Assembly: GCA_020343635.1 (NCBI GenBank)
Contig: CP070804.1
Coordinates: forward strand, 69,248 to 77,850
Reading direction: 5' to 3'
Length of the DNA stretch: 8,603 nt
From: Candidatus Aenigmatarchaeota archaeon
GTDB taxonomy: Archaea; Aenigmatarchaeota; Aenigmatarchaeia; QMZP01; JAFGSV01
In this document: positions 1 to 5,755 of the stretch, in pieces
Layout of the letters: every line of letters starts with the position of its first letter
Numbering within the stretch: position 1 is the first letter of the stretch
Notes under the pieces: model-generated
Told to the model about the DNA's origin: nothing
The model's database searches: none
What the model saw: the letters and a program-made list of their open reading frames with translations, nothing else
Program-made: the position numbers and the translations under genes

Positions 1-1518
1 GCTGGGGAAATCTCCGGGAGGCTGCACGCTTCCGGTTCCGTGAAGTCCATAAAGGCCATGGGCCCTTACGTCAACTTCTTCGCTGACTGGAAGAAGCTCG
101 GGCAGCACGTGCTTGACAGGACGCTGAAGGAAGATGCACGCTACGGGTGCGGAAAGAAGAAGGGAAGGGTCATAATAGAGTTCGCGCATCCCAACACGCA
201 CAAGGCCATACACATAGGCCATGCCAGGAACTTCACGCTGGGTGAAGCGCTCTCGAAGATAATGTGTTTTGCAGGGCATGATGTCAAGAGGGTCAATTAC
301 CAGGGCGACATAGGCCCTCATGTGGCTAGATGCCTGTGGGGGATTCTTAACCTGGGTCTTCATGAGCCAAAGGACGGCAAGGGAAGATGGCTGGGAATTG
401 TTTATGCAAAGGGCAGCAGGGAGGCCAGCAAGTACGACGTGGAGATGCAGATACGCCAGATAAACAAGGACCTTTATGCAGGGAAGCCTGAACTGGTTAA
501 ACTGTGGAAAAAGACCAGGCGCTGGAGCCTGGGCTATTTCGAGGATATCTACAGGGACTTCGGCATAAAGTTCGACAGGTACTACTTCGAGAGCGAAGTG
601 GAGGGTCCTTCGGTGAAGCTCGCCAGGAAGCTGAAGCTGGGAGGGAAGGCGAAGGAGAGCGATGGTGCAATAGTCATGGACCTTGAGAAATACGGCCTCG
701 GGATTTACGTGCTGCTGACTCAGGACGGTACTCCTCTCTATTCTATAAAGGACTTCGTGCTCGCGGACCTGCAGCATAAGGAATACAGGCCCGACAGGAT
801 AATACACGTGGTCAGCGCGGAACAGGAGCTGCACTTCAGGCAGCTGTTCAAGAGCCTGCAACTGATTAAGTCCCCGGTTGCCGGAAAGAAGTACCACCTG
901 TCATACGGTCTTGTGAACCTCGAGTCCGGGAAGATGAAGTCCAGGGAAGGAGATGTGGTGCTTTATGAGGACCTGAAGGAGAAGGTCATAGCGGCCGCAA
1001 GGAAGATTTCAAAGGAGAAGAACAAGGACCTGTCCAAAAAGGACCTGGATAAGACAGCTTATGCCGTTGGCATGGGGGCACTGAAATACGACATGATAAA
1101 GATCTCGCCTGAGAAGACCATAGTGTTCGACTGGGACAGGGCCCTGAGGTTCGAGGGCAACAATGCGCCCTACCTGCAGTATACCCATGCAAGGTGCTGC
1201 TCCATACTCAGGAAGGCGGGGAAGAAGACAGGCAAGCGTAATGCCTCAGTGCTCAGGGACGGCAAGGAGTTCGCCGTGCTAAGGAAGGTATCCGAGTTCC
1301 CTGAGATAGTCGAGAAATCAGGAGCTGAGATGAGACCTCACTACATAGCTACATACGCATACGAGCTCTGCGACACCTTCAACGAATTCTACCAGCACGT
1401 TCCTGTCCTGAATTCCGGGAAGGAAAGGGGAACGAGGCTTGCCCTCGTGAAAGCGGTGAGCATAACCGTAAGGAATGCGCTGAACCTGCTGGGAATAGAA
1501 GCGCCAGGGAAGATGTGA
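1..1518 (+). CDS. argS: Arginyl-tRNA synthetase, 5'-truncated by window edge
   Basis: Class I synthetase that charges tRNA-Arg with arginine using ATP in the cytoplasm. The frame is open from base 1, and the residues before the GTG at 40 (AGEISGRLHASGS) continue the family's N-terminal tRNA-recognition (Add) domain. The GTG at 40 is therefore internal and the true start lies upstream. The visible part is 505 residues; complete enzymes are roughly 550-600. The HIGH signature is at 211-222, inside HPNTHKAIHIGH. The KMSKS-equivalent loop reads KMKSREG at 931-951. The C-terminal DALR anticodon-binding helical domain includes YLQYTHARC, and the protein ends LLGIEAPGKM, the usual ArgRS C-terminus. 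The TGA at 1516-1518 directly abuts the stop of the convergent gene. Codons are rich in AGG, ATA and AAG. Identification is very secure; only the 5' end is missing. Confidence 0.96.
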   Translation, partial: AGEISGRLHASGSVKSIKAMGPYVNFFADWKKLGQHVLDRTLKEDARYGCGKKKGRVIIEFAHPNTHKAIHIGHARNFTLGEALSKIMCFAGHDVKRVNYQGDIGPHVARCLWGILNLGLHEPKDGKGRWLGIVYAKGSREASKYDVEMQIRQINKDLYAGKPELVKLWKKTRRWSLGYFEDIYRDFGIKFDRYYFESEVEGPSVKLARKLKLGGKAKESDGAIVMDLEKYGLGIYVLLTQDGTPLYSIKDFVLADLQHKEYRPDRIIHVVSAEQELHFRQLFKSLQLIKSPVAGKKYHLSYGLVNLESGKMKSREGDVVLYEDLKEKVIAAARKISKEKNKDLSKKDLDKTAYAVGMGALKYDMIKISPEKTIVFDWDRALRFEGNNAPYLQYTHARCCSILRKAGKKTGKRNASVLRDGKEFAVLRKVSEFPEIVEKSGAEMRPHYIATYAYELCDTFNEFYQHVPVLNSGKERGTRLALVKAVSITVRNALNLLGIEAPGKM

Positions 1519-1734
1519 TCAAAACAGCATCCGGCTGGCCCTTCTCGTGACAAAGATTAACGCAATTATTCCGAAGAGTGTCATGGAAACCGAAAGGTAC
1601 AGGTTTCCGAACCATATGTGATAGAATCCGTAGCCTGACGGTTCGGCGTAGTATGCGCCCGTTATCTGGACCCCGGGCACCAGGAAGGACAGGCCTACAA
1701 GCGCTGTAATGAGGGAGAATATTGCGAATTTCAT
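1519..1734 (-). CDS. Small two-helix membrane protein, unknown function
   Basis: A 71-residue protein that I do not recognise. It has two hydrophobic segments, about residues 3-25 and 46-64. Between them is an aromatic, glycine-rich loop with many Tyr (GAYYAEPSGYGFYHIWFGN). The C-terminal tail is basic (TRRASRMLF), suggesting that the tail is cytoplasmic. The ATG at 1732-1734 has no SD. A T/A-rich box lies about 29 nt upstream, which fits a leaderless transcript. It is divergent from the lipoprotein gene across 60 nt, and its TGA abuts the argS stop without an intervening base. The tidy fit between neighbours and the coherent membrane topology argue that it is real, but its short length and lack of a known family keep confidence moderate. 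Confidence 0.6.
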   Translation of the reverse strand: MKFAIFSLITALVGLSFLVPGVQITGAYYAEPSGYGFYHIWFGNLYLSVSMTLFGIIALIFVTRRASRMLF

Positions 1735-1756
1735 TGATAAATAGATAGGGGAAAGA

Positions 1757-1770
1757 ATTATATTTTTATT
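1757..1770. promoter_or_regulatory. Shared TATA-like box of a divergent promoter
   Basis: The 60-nt spacer 1735-1794 contains one strong AT block (ATTATATTTTTATT). It lies about 29 nt upstream of the minus-strand ATG at 1734 and about 31 nt upstream of the plus-strand ATG at 1795. Archaeal TATA boxes are centred about 26-27 nt before the transcription start, so either orientation would give a transcript with almost no leader. Neither gene has an SD. The assignment rests on position and composition only. Confidence 0.5.
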
Positions 1771-1794
1771 CTAGTTAAGACAATCTATTAAACA

Positions 1795-2619
1795 ATGGAT
1801 AGAAAAACCCTGCTTGCCGTGCCCTTACTAATGATCGTTGCTATTACTACTAGCGGTTGTATAGCTGAAGATACTGCTCCCCCACCTACCGGCGGTCAGT
1901 GCCTGGCACCGAAAAAGATGATAGGGGAGATATGCTGTTACGACCAGAACAGCAATGACATCTGTGACATGGAAGAGGCGGGCTGCCCCGACTCCTGTGA
2001 CGATGACAACGCATGCACAGACGACTCCTGCTCAGCCGATACCGATTTCAAGTGCCTTCATGAGGTGATATCGCCATGCTGCGGCAATGGGGTCTGCGAA
2101 AAAAATGAAGAGTGGGAGAACGTATGCGATGATGACTGTGAGGTCCTGGATATAACCGACTTCCAGTTTGCAGGCACCCCCGACTACATTGATGAAGACA
2201 CGTTCGTATTCATACACACGGGTTCGGCCGAATCGCAGGAGAGGGAGTTCTTCCTGAACATTACTGCCGGCATCAGCGGCATGAGGAACATAAGGTACAC
2301 CTTCGAGTGCAATTCGACCCAGCACGAAGAGCTTGACAGCATAGACTCGGAAGTCACCAACGCATCGGATGAGATCGAAGAGGCCATAAACAAGCTTGAT
2401 ACGTCAAACTATCTCATCTACAGCAACTTCTTCACCAAGAAGACCGCGACATTCAGCAGGGATATAGACATCCTCGGCGGAAAGGAAAAGGCAGCCTACC
2501 ACTTCAGGATAACAAAGAAAAGTCCGCAGAAGAGGGACGACCTGACGTGCCTTACGAAGTTCTATTTCATGGAGCCGAGAAAGATCGTGCACAAGTGGCT
2601 CGAGATATCCTACATCTAA
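1795..2619 (+). CDS. Secreted cysteine-rich lipoprotein with EF-hand-like loop
   Basis: A 274-residue protein exported and probably anchored by a lipid. Residues 1-21 form a signal peptide (MDRK, then a hydrophobic stretch) ending in the lipobox TSGC, which gives Cys22 as the modified residue. Residues 36-115 hold most of its 17 cysteines. They include the 12-residue loop DQNSNDICDMEE (50-61), which has the D-x-N-x-N-x-x-x-D-x-x-E spacing of an EF-hand Ca site, and CCGNGVCEKNEEWENVCDDDC (95-115), a cysteine-knot type common in archaeal surface proteins. Residues 116-274 are a mixed, mostly polar domain with two further Cys (172, 252) and N-x-S/T sequons at 155, 173 and 189. Those sequons would allow N-glycosylation outside the cell. 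I do not recognise the C-terminal domain. The likely role is an extracellular binding or structural protein. There is no SD and the start is probably leaderless. Confidence 0.85.
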   Translation: MDRKTLLAVPLLMIVAITTSGCIAEDTAPPPTGGQCLAPKKMIGEICCYDQNSNDICDMEEAGCPDSCDDDNACTDDSCSADTDFKCLHEVISPCCGNGVCEKNEEWENVCDDDCEVLDITDFQFAGTPDYIDEDTFVFIHTGSAESQEREFFLNITAGISGMRNIRYTFECNSTQHEELDSIDSEVTNASDEIEEAINKLDTSNYLIYSNFFTKKTATFSRDIDILGGKEKAAYHFRITKKSPQKRDDLTCLTKFYFMEPRKIVHKWLEISYI

Positions 2620-2627
2620 TTTAAATA
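2620..2627 (+). promoter_or_regulatory. Consensus TATA box for the eS6 gene
   Basis: TTTAAATA immediately follows the lipoprotein stop codon and matches the archaeal TATA consensus. It predicts a transcript start near 2650 and a leader of about 58 nt before the ATG at 2708. That is much longer than for neighbouring genes, and it leaves room for the SD and the upstream mini-ORF. Confidence 0.6.
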
Positions 2628-2696
2628 CTTCTTGACAATAACTGTGATATCAACCCGGATATGAGTCGGACGAAGAGCCGTTCCGCGATCTGGGAA

Positions 2697-2703
2697 GAGG
2701 TGA
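2697..2703 (+). promoter_or_regulatory. SD site of the eS6 gene
   Basis: GAGGTGA is complementary to the anti-SD at the 3' end of archaeal 16S rRNA and lies 4 nt before the ATG at 2708. It fixes that ATG as the start. Confidence 0.8.
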
Positions 2704-2707
2704 ATTA

Positions 2708-3253
2708 ATGGCATTCAAGTTGGTCGTATCAGATCCCAAGTCCAGGAAATCCTACCAGAAGGAGGTTTCCGGAGAGGGCATAATCGGCAAGAAGATAGGA
2801 GACAAGTTCTCAGGATCAGCTGCCGGTCTGGACGGATATGAGTTGCAGATAACAGGCGGTTCCGACAAGGACGGATTCCCCATGCGAAAGGATGTAGATG
2901 GCGGGGGCCGGAAGAGAATCCTGCTTTCGGGTCCTCCGGGCTTCCATCCGAGGCTGGAAGGTCAGAGGAAGAGGAAGTTCATAAGAGGGAACACCGTTTC
3001 TGAGGACATGGCGCAGGTAAACGCCAAGGTCGTCAAGGAAGGTAAGGACAAGCTCGGCAAGATATTCGGCGGCGAGAAGGTGGAGAAGCCCTCTGAAGAG
3101 CCTAAGGAAGAAGCCCCTGCTGAAGAGAAACCCGAATCTGCTCCTGAAGATAAGAAAGAGGAAGAACCACCTGCCGAGGAGCCTGAAGAAGAGAAGCCTC
3201 CAGAGAAAGATGATATCAAGAACGAAGCGCAGCCTGAAGAAAAGAAAGAATGA
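2708..3253 (+). CDS. rps6e: Ribosomal protein eS6 with acidic C-terminal extension
   Basis: Small-subunit ribosomal protein present in archaea and eukaryotes but not bacteria. Residues 1-125 form the complete core. The family signature is GGSDKDGFPMR (50-60), followed by the basic stretch RLEGQRKRKFIRGNTVSED (82-100), as in other S6e proteins. Archaeal S6e is normally about 125-130 residues. This one has 181, because residues 126-181 form a low-complexity tail of Glu, Lys, Pro and Ala with repeated PEE/PAEE/EEKP motifs and no predicted fold. Eukaryotic S6 has a C-terminal extension too, but that one is basic and phosphorylated, so the tail here is not its counterpart. The gene has its own TATA box and SD. 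Its TGA abuts the stop of the convergent ITPase-like gene. The core assignment is secure; the role of the tail is unknown. Confidence 0.95.
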   Translation: MAFKLVVSDPKSRKSYQKEVSGEGIIGKKIGDKFSGSAAGLDGYELQITGGSDKDGFPMRKDVDGGGRKRILLSGPPGFHPRLEGQRKRKFIRGNTVSEDMAQVNAKVVKEGKDKLGKIFGGEKVEKPSEEPKEEAPAEEKPESAPEDKKEEEPPAEEPEEEKPPEKDDIKNEAQPEEKKE

Positions 3254-3805
3254 CTACTGCTTTTGGAACCAGTCTGCGAACCTTTCCAGTGCCAACCTTC
3301 TCTGAGAGATGCTGTTCTTGACATCAGAGCTTAACTGCGAATAAGTCACTTCGTGACCCTCAGGGATGAATATGCAGTCCCAGTCGAAATCCGTCCTGGT
3401 CTTTATCTCATCTGCTATGCGGCCGGGCTTCTCTCCCCTGAACGTATGAACCCCGTCATGATCACAGTATGCGAACGCCGTTACTGCACTTGCGCTCCTC
3501 TTTTTCCCTTTCAGAAAACCCAATATTCCTTCAATCTCTATTGAGTCAATAAAGTGCCTGATAAGGGATCCGGGGTAACCGTTCATGGCCTCGATATGAA
3601 GGCCCGTGTCCTCTACGAGCACAGGGACTCTCAGTGCACTGAAAGCGGCTTCTGCCTTTTTCCCGGCAACCTTTTCCACGTCCTTGTCCTGTATCTCTTC
3701 AATCTCGAGCGGCTTCTGCTTCACTGATATGCCCCAGGCGCCGAGCATTTCATTGACTTCTCTTGCCTTGTTCCTGTTTCCGCTGATGAAGAGCACTTCT
3801 TTCAT
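3254..3805 (-). CDS. Non-canonical purine NTP pyrophosphatase (HAM1/RdgB-like)
   Basis: Predicted to hydrolyse dITP, ITP and XTP to monophosphates plus pyrophosphate, keeping deaminated purines out of DNA and RNA. It has 183 residues, the usual family size. Visible motifs are SGNRNK (8-13, the phosphate-binding start), VEDTGL (64-69, with the conserved acidic pair) and NGYPGS (75-80). It also has DWDCIFIPEG (141-150), the counterpart of the usual GYDPIFxPxG. Where the family normally ends with SHR this protein reads ISQRR (166-170), a His-to-Gln change. The ATG at 3803-3805 was chosen because the sequence matches the family from MKEVLFISGN onward and the longer frame runs into the rhomboid gene. 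That ATG lies 1 nt after the rhomboid stop, so the two are almost certainly cotranscribed and translationally coupled. The nucleobase-contacting substitutions mean that substrate choice is not certain. Confidence 0.9.
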   Translation of the reverse strand: MKEVLFISGNRNKAREVNEMLGAWGISVKQKPLEIEEIQDKDVEKVAGKKAEAAFSALRVPVLVEDTGLHIEAMNGYPGSLIRHFIDSIEIEGILGFLKGKKRSASAVTAFAYCDHDGVHTFRGEKPGRIADEIKTRTDFDWDCIFIPEGHEVTYSQLSSDVKNSISQRRLALERFADWFQKQ

Positions 3806-3806
3806 G

Positions 3807-4436
3807 CTACCAGTTCTCCCAGACGTATTCGACGACCTCGCCGATCGGAGACTTCCTTTTCGTGCGGCTCCAGTAGAACATAATGGCAAGCCCTGAAATG
3901 ATGCCTCCGAGGTGTCCGAAATTGGCTATCCCGGGCTGGAATCCGAAGATCCCGGAGGTGAATTCGAAAACGACGAAGAACGCCACCAGCAAGGCTGCGG
4001 GCACGGGTATTCCGGGGAATACGAACAGTATGTTCTTGGGGTACTTGTAGGCGTATGCAGCCAGAACTGCGAAGACCGCGCCGCTTGCACCCAGAAGAGG
4101 CACATTGGAGATGCCCATAAGCGCTATGTGAAGACCGGCAGATGCGAGTCCCGAAGCTATGTACAGGAACAGGAACTTCCTCCAGCCGAGCAGTCTCTCC
4201 ATCACGCCTCCGAAAAGGAAGAGCGCCAGCATGTTGAATCCCACGTGGCCTATGCCTCCATGGGCGAACATGTAGGTGAAGAACTGCCAGTAGTAGCCTG
4301 AAAAGGCCAGGGTGGGGGTAAGCGCTATGATGCTCGTCAGTGGTTGTATAAGTGCCTGGAGAAAGAATATCAGGAAGTTTGACGCGACGAGCAGTATTGT
4401 CACCATTGCGTATCCGTGGACGCTGCGTGAAGCCAT
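3807..4436 (-). CDS. Rhomboid family intramembrane serine protease
   Basis: Cleaves transmembrane substrates within the membrane. The protein has 209 residues and about six hydrophobic helices. Catalytic signatures are present: GASG with Ser118, and His175 in NFGHLGG of the last helix. The helix-2 motif HVGFN (64-68) follows YMFAHGGIG, and an ERLLGWRKFL loop (80-89) is typical of the family. The ATG at 4434-4436 is preferred over the in-frame GTG at 4443-4445, because that GTG lies within the SD AGGTGAT (4441-4447), which is spaced 4 nt from the ATG. The stop is followed after one base by the ITPase-like start, so it is first in a two-gene operon. It diverges from the RDD-protein gene across 72 nt. 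The substrate is unknown. The short cytoplasmic C-terminus ends in Trp-rich residues (EYVWENW). Confidence 0.93.
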   Translation of the reverse strand: MASRSVHGYAMVTILLVASNFLIFFLQALIQPLTSIIALTPTLAFSGYYWQFFTYMFAHGGIGHVGFNMLALFLFGGVMERLLGWRKFLFLYIASGLASAGLHIALMGISNVPLLGASGAVFAVLAAYAYKYPKNILFVFPGIPVPAALLVAFFVVFEFTSGIFGFQPGIANFGHLGGIISGLAIMFYWSRTKRKSPIGEVVEYVWENW

Positions 4437-4440
4437 GATA

Positions 4441-4447
4441 ATCACCT
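4441..4447 (-). promoter_or_regulatory. SD site deciding the rhomboid start
   Basis: Read on the minus strand, AGGTGAT lies 4 nt before the ATG at 4436. The alternative GTG start at 4445 is embedded in this SD and is unlikely to be used. Confidence 0.75.
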
Positions 4448-4464
4448 AGGCATTATAACCGTTC

Positions 4465-4477
4465 CATATTTATTAAA
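4465..4477. promoter_or_regulatory. Shared TATA-like box, rhomboid / RDD divergent promoter
   Basis: An AT block (CATATTTATTAAA) in the 72-nt spacer 4437-4508. Read rightwards it would start transcription near 4496, just before the SD at 4497. Read leftwards it reads TTTAATAAATATG and would start near 4446, just before the SD at 4447. One box, or two overlapping boxes, could therefore serve both genes. A second AT-rich stretch (CAATTTAAAAC, about 4485-4494) is an alternative for the leftward promoter. Confidence 0.45.
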
Positions 4478-4496
4478 GGAAACCCAATTTAAAACT

Positions 4497-4503
4497 GGAG
4501 GTG
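4497..4503 (+). promoter_or_regulatory. SD site fixing a GTG start
   Basis: GGAGGTG lies 5 nt before the GTG at 4509 and supports that GTG as the initiator of the RDD protein. Confidence 0.8.
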
Positions 4504-4508
4504 TTTTA

Positions 4509-4952
4509 GTGGCTAACGACACTGATGTTGTAATCAACAGAGTTGTGGCAATCATAATAGACTCGATAATTCTCTGGGTTGTTATGCTTATCATCGCGTT
4601 GCCTTTCGGGGCATTTACTATGATGATGGGCACGGTCAGTGACCCGCTTGCAGCAGCACAGCTGGCCGGAGGGGCCATGATTGTTGTTGTACTGGGAGCC
4701 CTGATTAGCCTTGGTTATTTCATCTATTTTGAAGGAACTACAGGACAGACCATCGGAAAGAGAATAGCAAACATCAAGGTAGTCAGAATGGACGGAAAAC
4801 CCATGACATACATGGACGCTCTGATAAGGACCATACTGAGAATCATCGATGGCATCTTCTTCTACCTGGTCGGACTGATAATAATAGTTGTAAGCAAGGA
4901 CAAACAGAGACTGGGTGATATGGCCGCAAAGACTCTGGTAGTGAAGGCCTAG
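4509..4952 (+). CDS. RDD family membrane protein
   Basis: A 147-residue integral membrane protein with three hydrophobic segments, about residues 12-34, 53-73 and 105-128. It carries the features that define the RDD family. R11 and D18 lie in the first helix (RVVAIIID). The loop GTTGQTIGKRIANIKVVRMDG spans about 76-96. R111 and D114 start the last helix (RIID), and the tail SKDKQRLGDMAAKTLVV (129-145) matches the family's usual QRLGDxxAxTxVV ending. The function of most RDD proteins is not established; transport or ion exchange has been suggested for some. It starts at a GTG supported by a strong SD. Its last codons and TAG stop form the left half of a perfect palindrome followed by a T-tract, so the gene probably ends its own transcript. 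Codons here are more AT-rich than in argS. Confidence 0.9.
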   Translation: MANDTDVVINRVVAIIIDSIILWVVMLIIALPFGAFTMMMGTVSDPLAAAQLAGGAMIVVVLGALISLGYFIYFEGTTGQTIGKRIANIKVVRMDGKPMTYMDALIRTILRIIDGIFFYLVGLIIIVVSKDKQRLGDMAAKTLVVKA

Positions 4953-4975
4953 GCCTTCACCCTTTATTTTTTATT
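4941..4975 (+). terminator. Perfect 20-bp palindrome plus T-tract after the RDD gene
   Basis: GTGAAGGCCT at 4941-4950 is followed directly by its exact reverse complement AGGCCTTCAC at 4951-4960, then by CCTTTATTTTTTATT (4961-4975). The left arm is the last coding sequence (Val-Lys-Ala-stop). As RNA it could fold into a stem of about 8 bp with a 4-nt loop before a U-run, the layout of an intrinsic terminator. Archaeal termination depends mainly on the T-tract, so the palindrome's role is open. Confidence 0.6.
4963..4975 (+). promoter_or_regulatory. Possible TATA box for the 80-residue gene
   Basis: TTTATTTTTTATT is centred about 29 nt before the ATG at 4998, which has no SD. That fits an almost leaderless transcript. 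The same bases form the T-tract of the preceding terminator, so the element may serve two purposes. Confidence 0.35.
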
Positions 4976-4997
4976 CTCTTTCTTAGTAATTATTTTC

Positions 4998-5240
4998 ATG
5001 GATATAGACATGATAGAGGTTCTCAAGTGGGCCGCGGTAATCTTTATAATAGGCTTCATAGGGTATTTCGGCAGGTATCTCAGCGAGCTTATCATAGCGA
5101 GACTGAAGAGGAAGAAGCCCGGAAAGCAGAAGACCGCCCCAGAAAAGCCGGCAAAGCAGGACATGGGTTACGAGCTCGAGAAGAAGAGGCTGAAGCTCGA
5201 GAAGAAGAGGCTGAAGCTGGAAAAGAAGAAAGCTAAGTAG
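4998..5240 (+). CDS. Small membrane-anchored protein with Lys/Glu coiled-coil tail
   Basis: An 80-residue protein that I do not recognise. Residues 6-34 form one hydrophobic helix (WAAVIFIIGFIGYFGRY and flanks). A very basic stretch, ARLKRKKPGKQK (34-45), follows and should hold the tail in the cytoplasm. Residues 59-80 are a regular charged helix built from three heptads of LEKKRLK type. The heptads are encoded by a 21-bp tandem repeat whose first two copies are identical. The start at 4998 has no SD, and a T/A-rich box lies about 29 nt upstream. The 3' end overlaps the convergent peroxiredoxin gene by 8 nt. A membrane tether or an oligomerising helix is possible. The plausible domain order supports it as a real gene, although it has no named family. 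Confidence 0.65.
   Translation: MDIDMIEVLKWAAVIFIIGFIGYFGRYLSELIIARLKRKKPGKQKTAPEKPAKQDMGYELEKKRLKLEKKRLKLEKKKAK
5174..5236 (+). repeat. 21-bp tandem repeat encoding heptads, three copies
   Basis: Copies lie at 5174-5194, 5195-5215 and 5216-5236. The first two are identical and the third is diverged, mostly G/C-to-A changes. The unit is exactly seven codons (LEKKRLK), so each copy adds one heptad to the coiled-coil tail. This looks like expansion by slippage or unequal exchange. Confidence 0.85.
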
Positions 5241-5703
5241 GAAGGGCTTTCACGGCTTCCAGGACATGCTCGGCATGGTTTTTCACCTTGACGCCGTCCC
5301 AGTGTTCCGCTATCCTTCCCACGGAATCTATAAGGAATGTGCTTCTCACGGTTCCATTGAACTCCCTGCCCATGAACTTCTTCGGCCTCCATACGCCAAA
5401 TCGTTTCTGCACCACGGCGGCAGGATCTGACAGAAGCTTTATCGAAAGACCCTTCCTGTCTATGAACTTCTGATGGGTTTCGGCACTGTCCCTGCTGACT
5501 CCAATCACACTCGTGTTGAATTTTTCGAACTCTTCCCTGAGTTTGCTGAAATCCCTGGCCTCAATGGTGCATGCGGGCGTGTTGTCCTTCGGATAGAAAT
5601 AGAGAACGATGTTCTTACCGTTCATGTCTCTCAGGCAGACCTCCTTATTTTCGCTGTCCCTGAGGCAAAAGTCGGGCGCCTCTGTTCCCCTTTCGGGTAC
5701 CAT
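5233..5703 (-). CDS. Peroxiredoxin, BCP/AhpC-TSA type
   Basis: Thiol peroxidase that reduces H2O2 or organic peroxides in the cytoplasm. It has 156 residues, the normal size for the BCP/PrxQ group. The active-site block YFYPKDNTPACTIEARDF (35-52) places the peroxidatic cysteine at Cys45 with Thr42 and Pro38 nearby. The conserved arginine is R120 in VRSTFLID. E. coli BCP has a resolving cysteine five residues after the peroxidatic one; here that position is Arg50. The only other cysteines are Cys13 and Cys23, each inside a CLRD motif. The enzyme may therefore work as a 1-Cys type or use an N-terminal resolving cysteine. The ATG at 5701-5703 has an AGGAG SD 8 nt upstream (5712-5716). The upstream spacer carries a TATA box, an inverted repeat and a mini-ORF. 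The 3' end overlaps the convergent small gene by 8 nt. Confidence 0.93.
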   Translation of the reverse strand: MVPERGTEAPDFCLRDSENKEVCLRDMNGKNIVLYFYPKDNTPACTIEARDFSKLREEFEKFNTSVIGVSRDSAETHQKFIDRKGLSIKLLSDPAAVVQKRFGVWRPKKFMGREFNGTVRSTFLIDSVGRIAEHWDGVKVKNHAEHVLEAVKALPT

Positions 5704-5704
5704 A

Positions 5705-5755
5705 CTACCAACTCCTTATGGATTTATACCGACAAAAACTGCAAAAATATAACAT
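5705..5755 (-). CDS. Possible 16-codon upstream mini-ORF with a C-x-x-C
   Basis: On the minus strand an ATG at 5753-5755 opens MLYFCSFCRYKSIRSW and ends in TAG at 5705-5707, one base before the peroxiredoxin ATG. A consensus TATA box (5778-5785) is centred about 26 nt upstream, so transcription should start at or next to this ATG. That would make it a leaderless leader peptide coupled to the downstream gene. The CxxC just ahead of a thiol peroxidase is suggestive. So short a frame can easily occur by chance and nothing else proves translation. Confidence 0.3.
   Translation of the reverse strand: MLYFCSFCRYKSIRSW

Noticed and set aside
2962..3324. 120-residue Ser-rich frame on the minus strand
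   Set aside because: Antisense shadow of the eS6 acidic tail; the Ser runs come from reading Glu/Lys codons backwards.
3806..3889. 28-codon N-terminal extension of the ITPase-like gene
   Set aside because: It would lie within the rhomboid coding sequence; family similarity starts at the ATG at 3805.
4437..4445. GTG start three codons upstream for the rhomboid
   Set aside because: The GTG is inside the AGGTGAT SD, which is correctly spaced for the ATG at 4436.
5174..5236. Tandem repeat as a CRISPR array or mobile-element end
   Set aside because: No spacers between units, units are exactly seven codons, and they lie in frame in a coding sequence.
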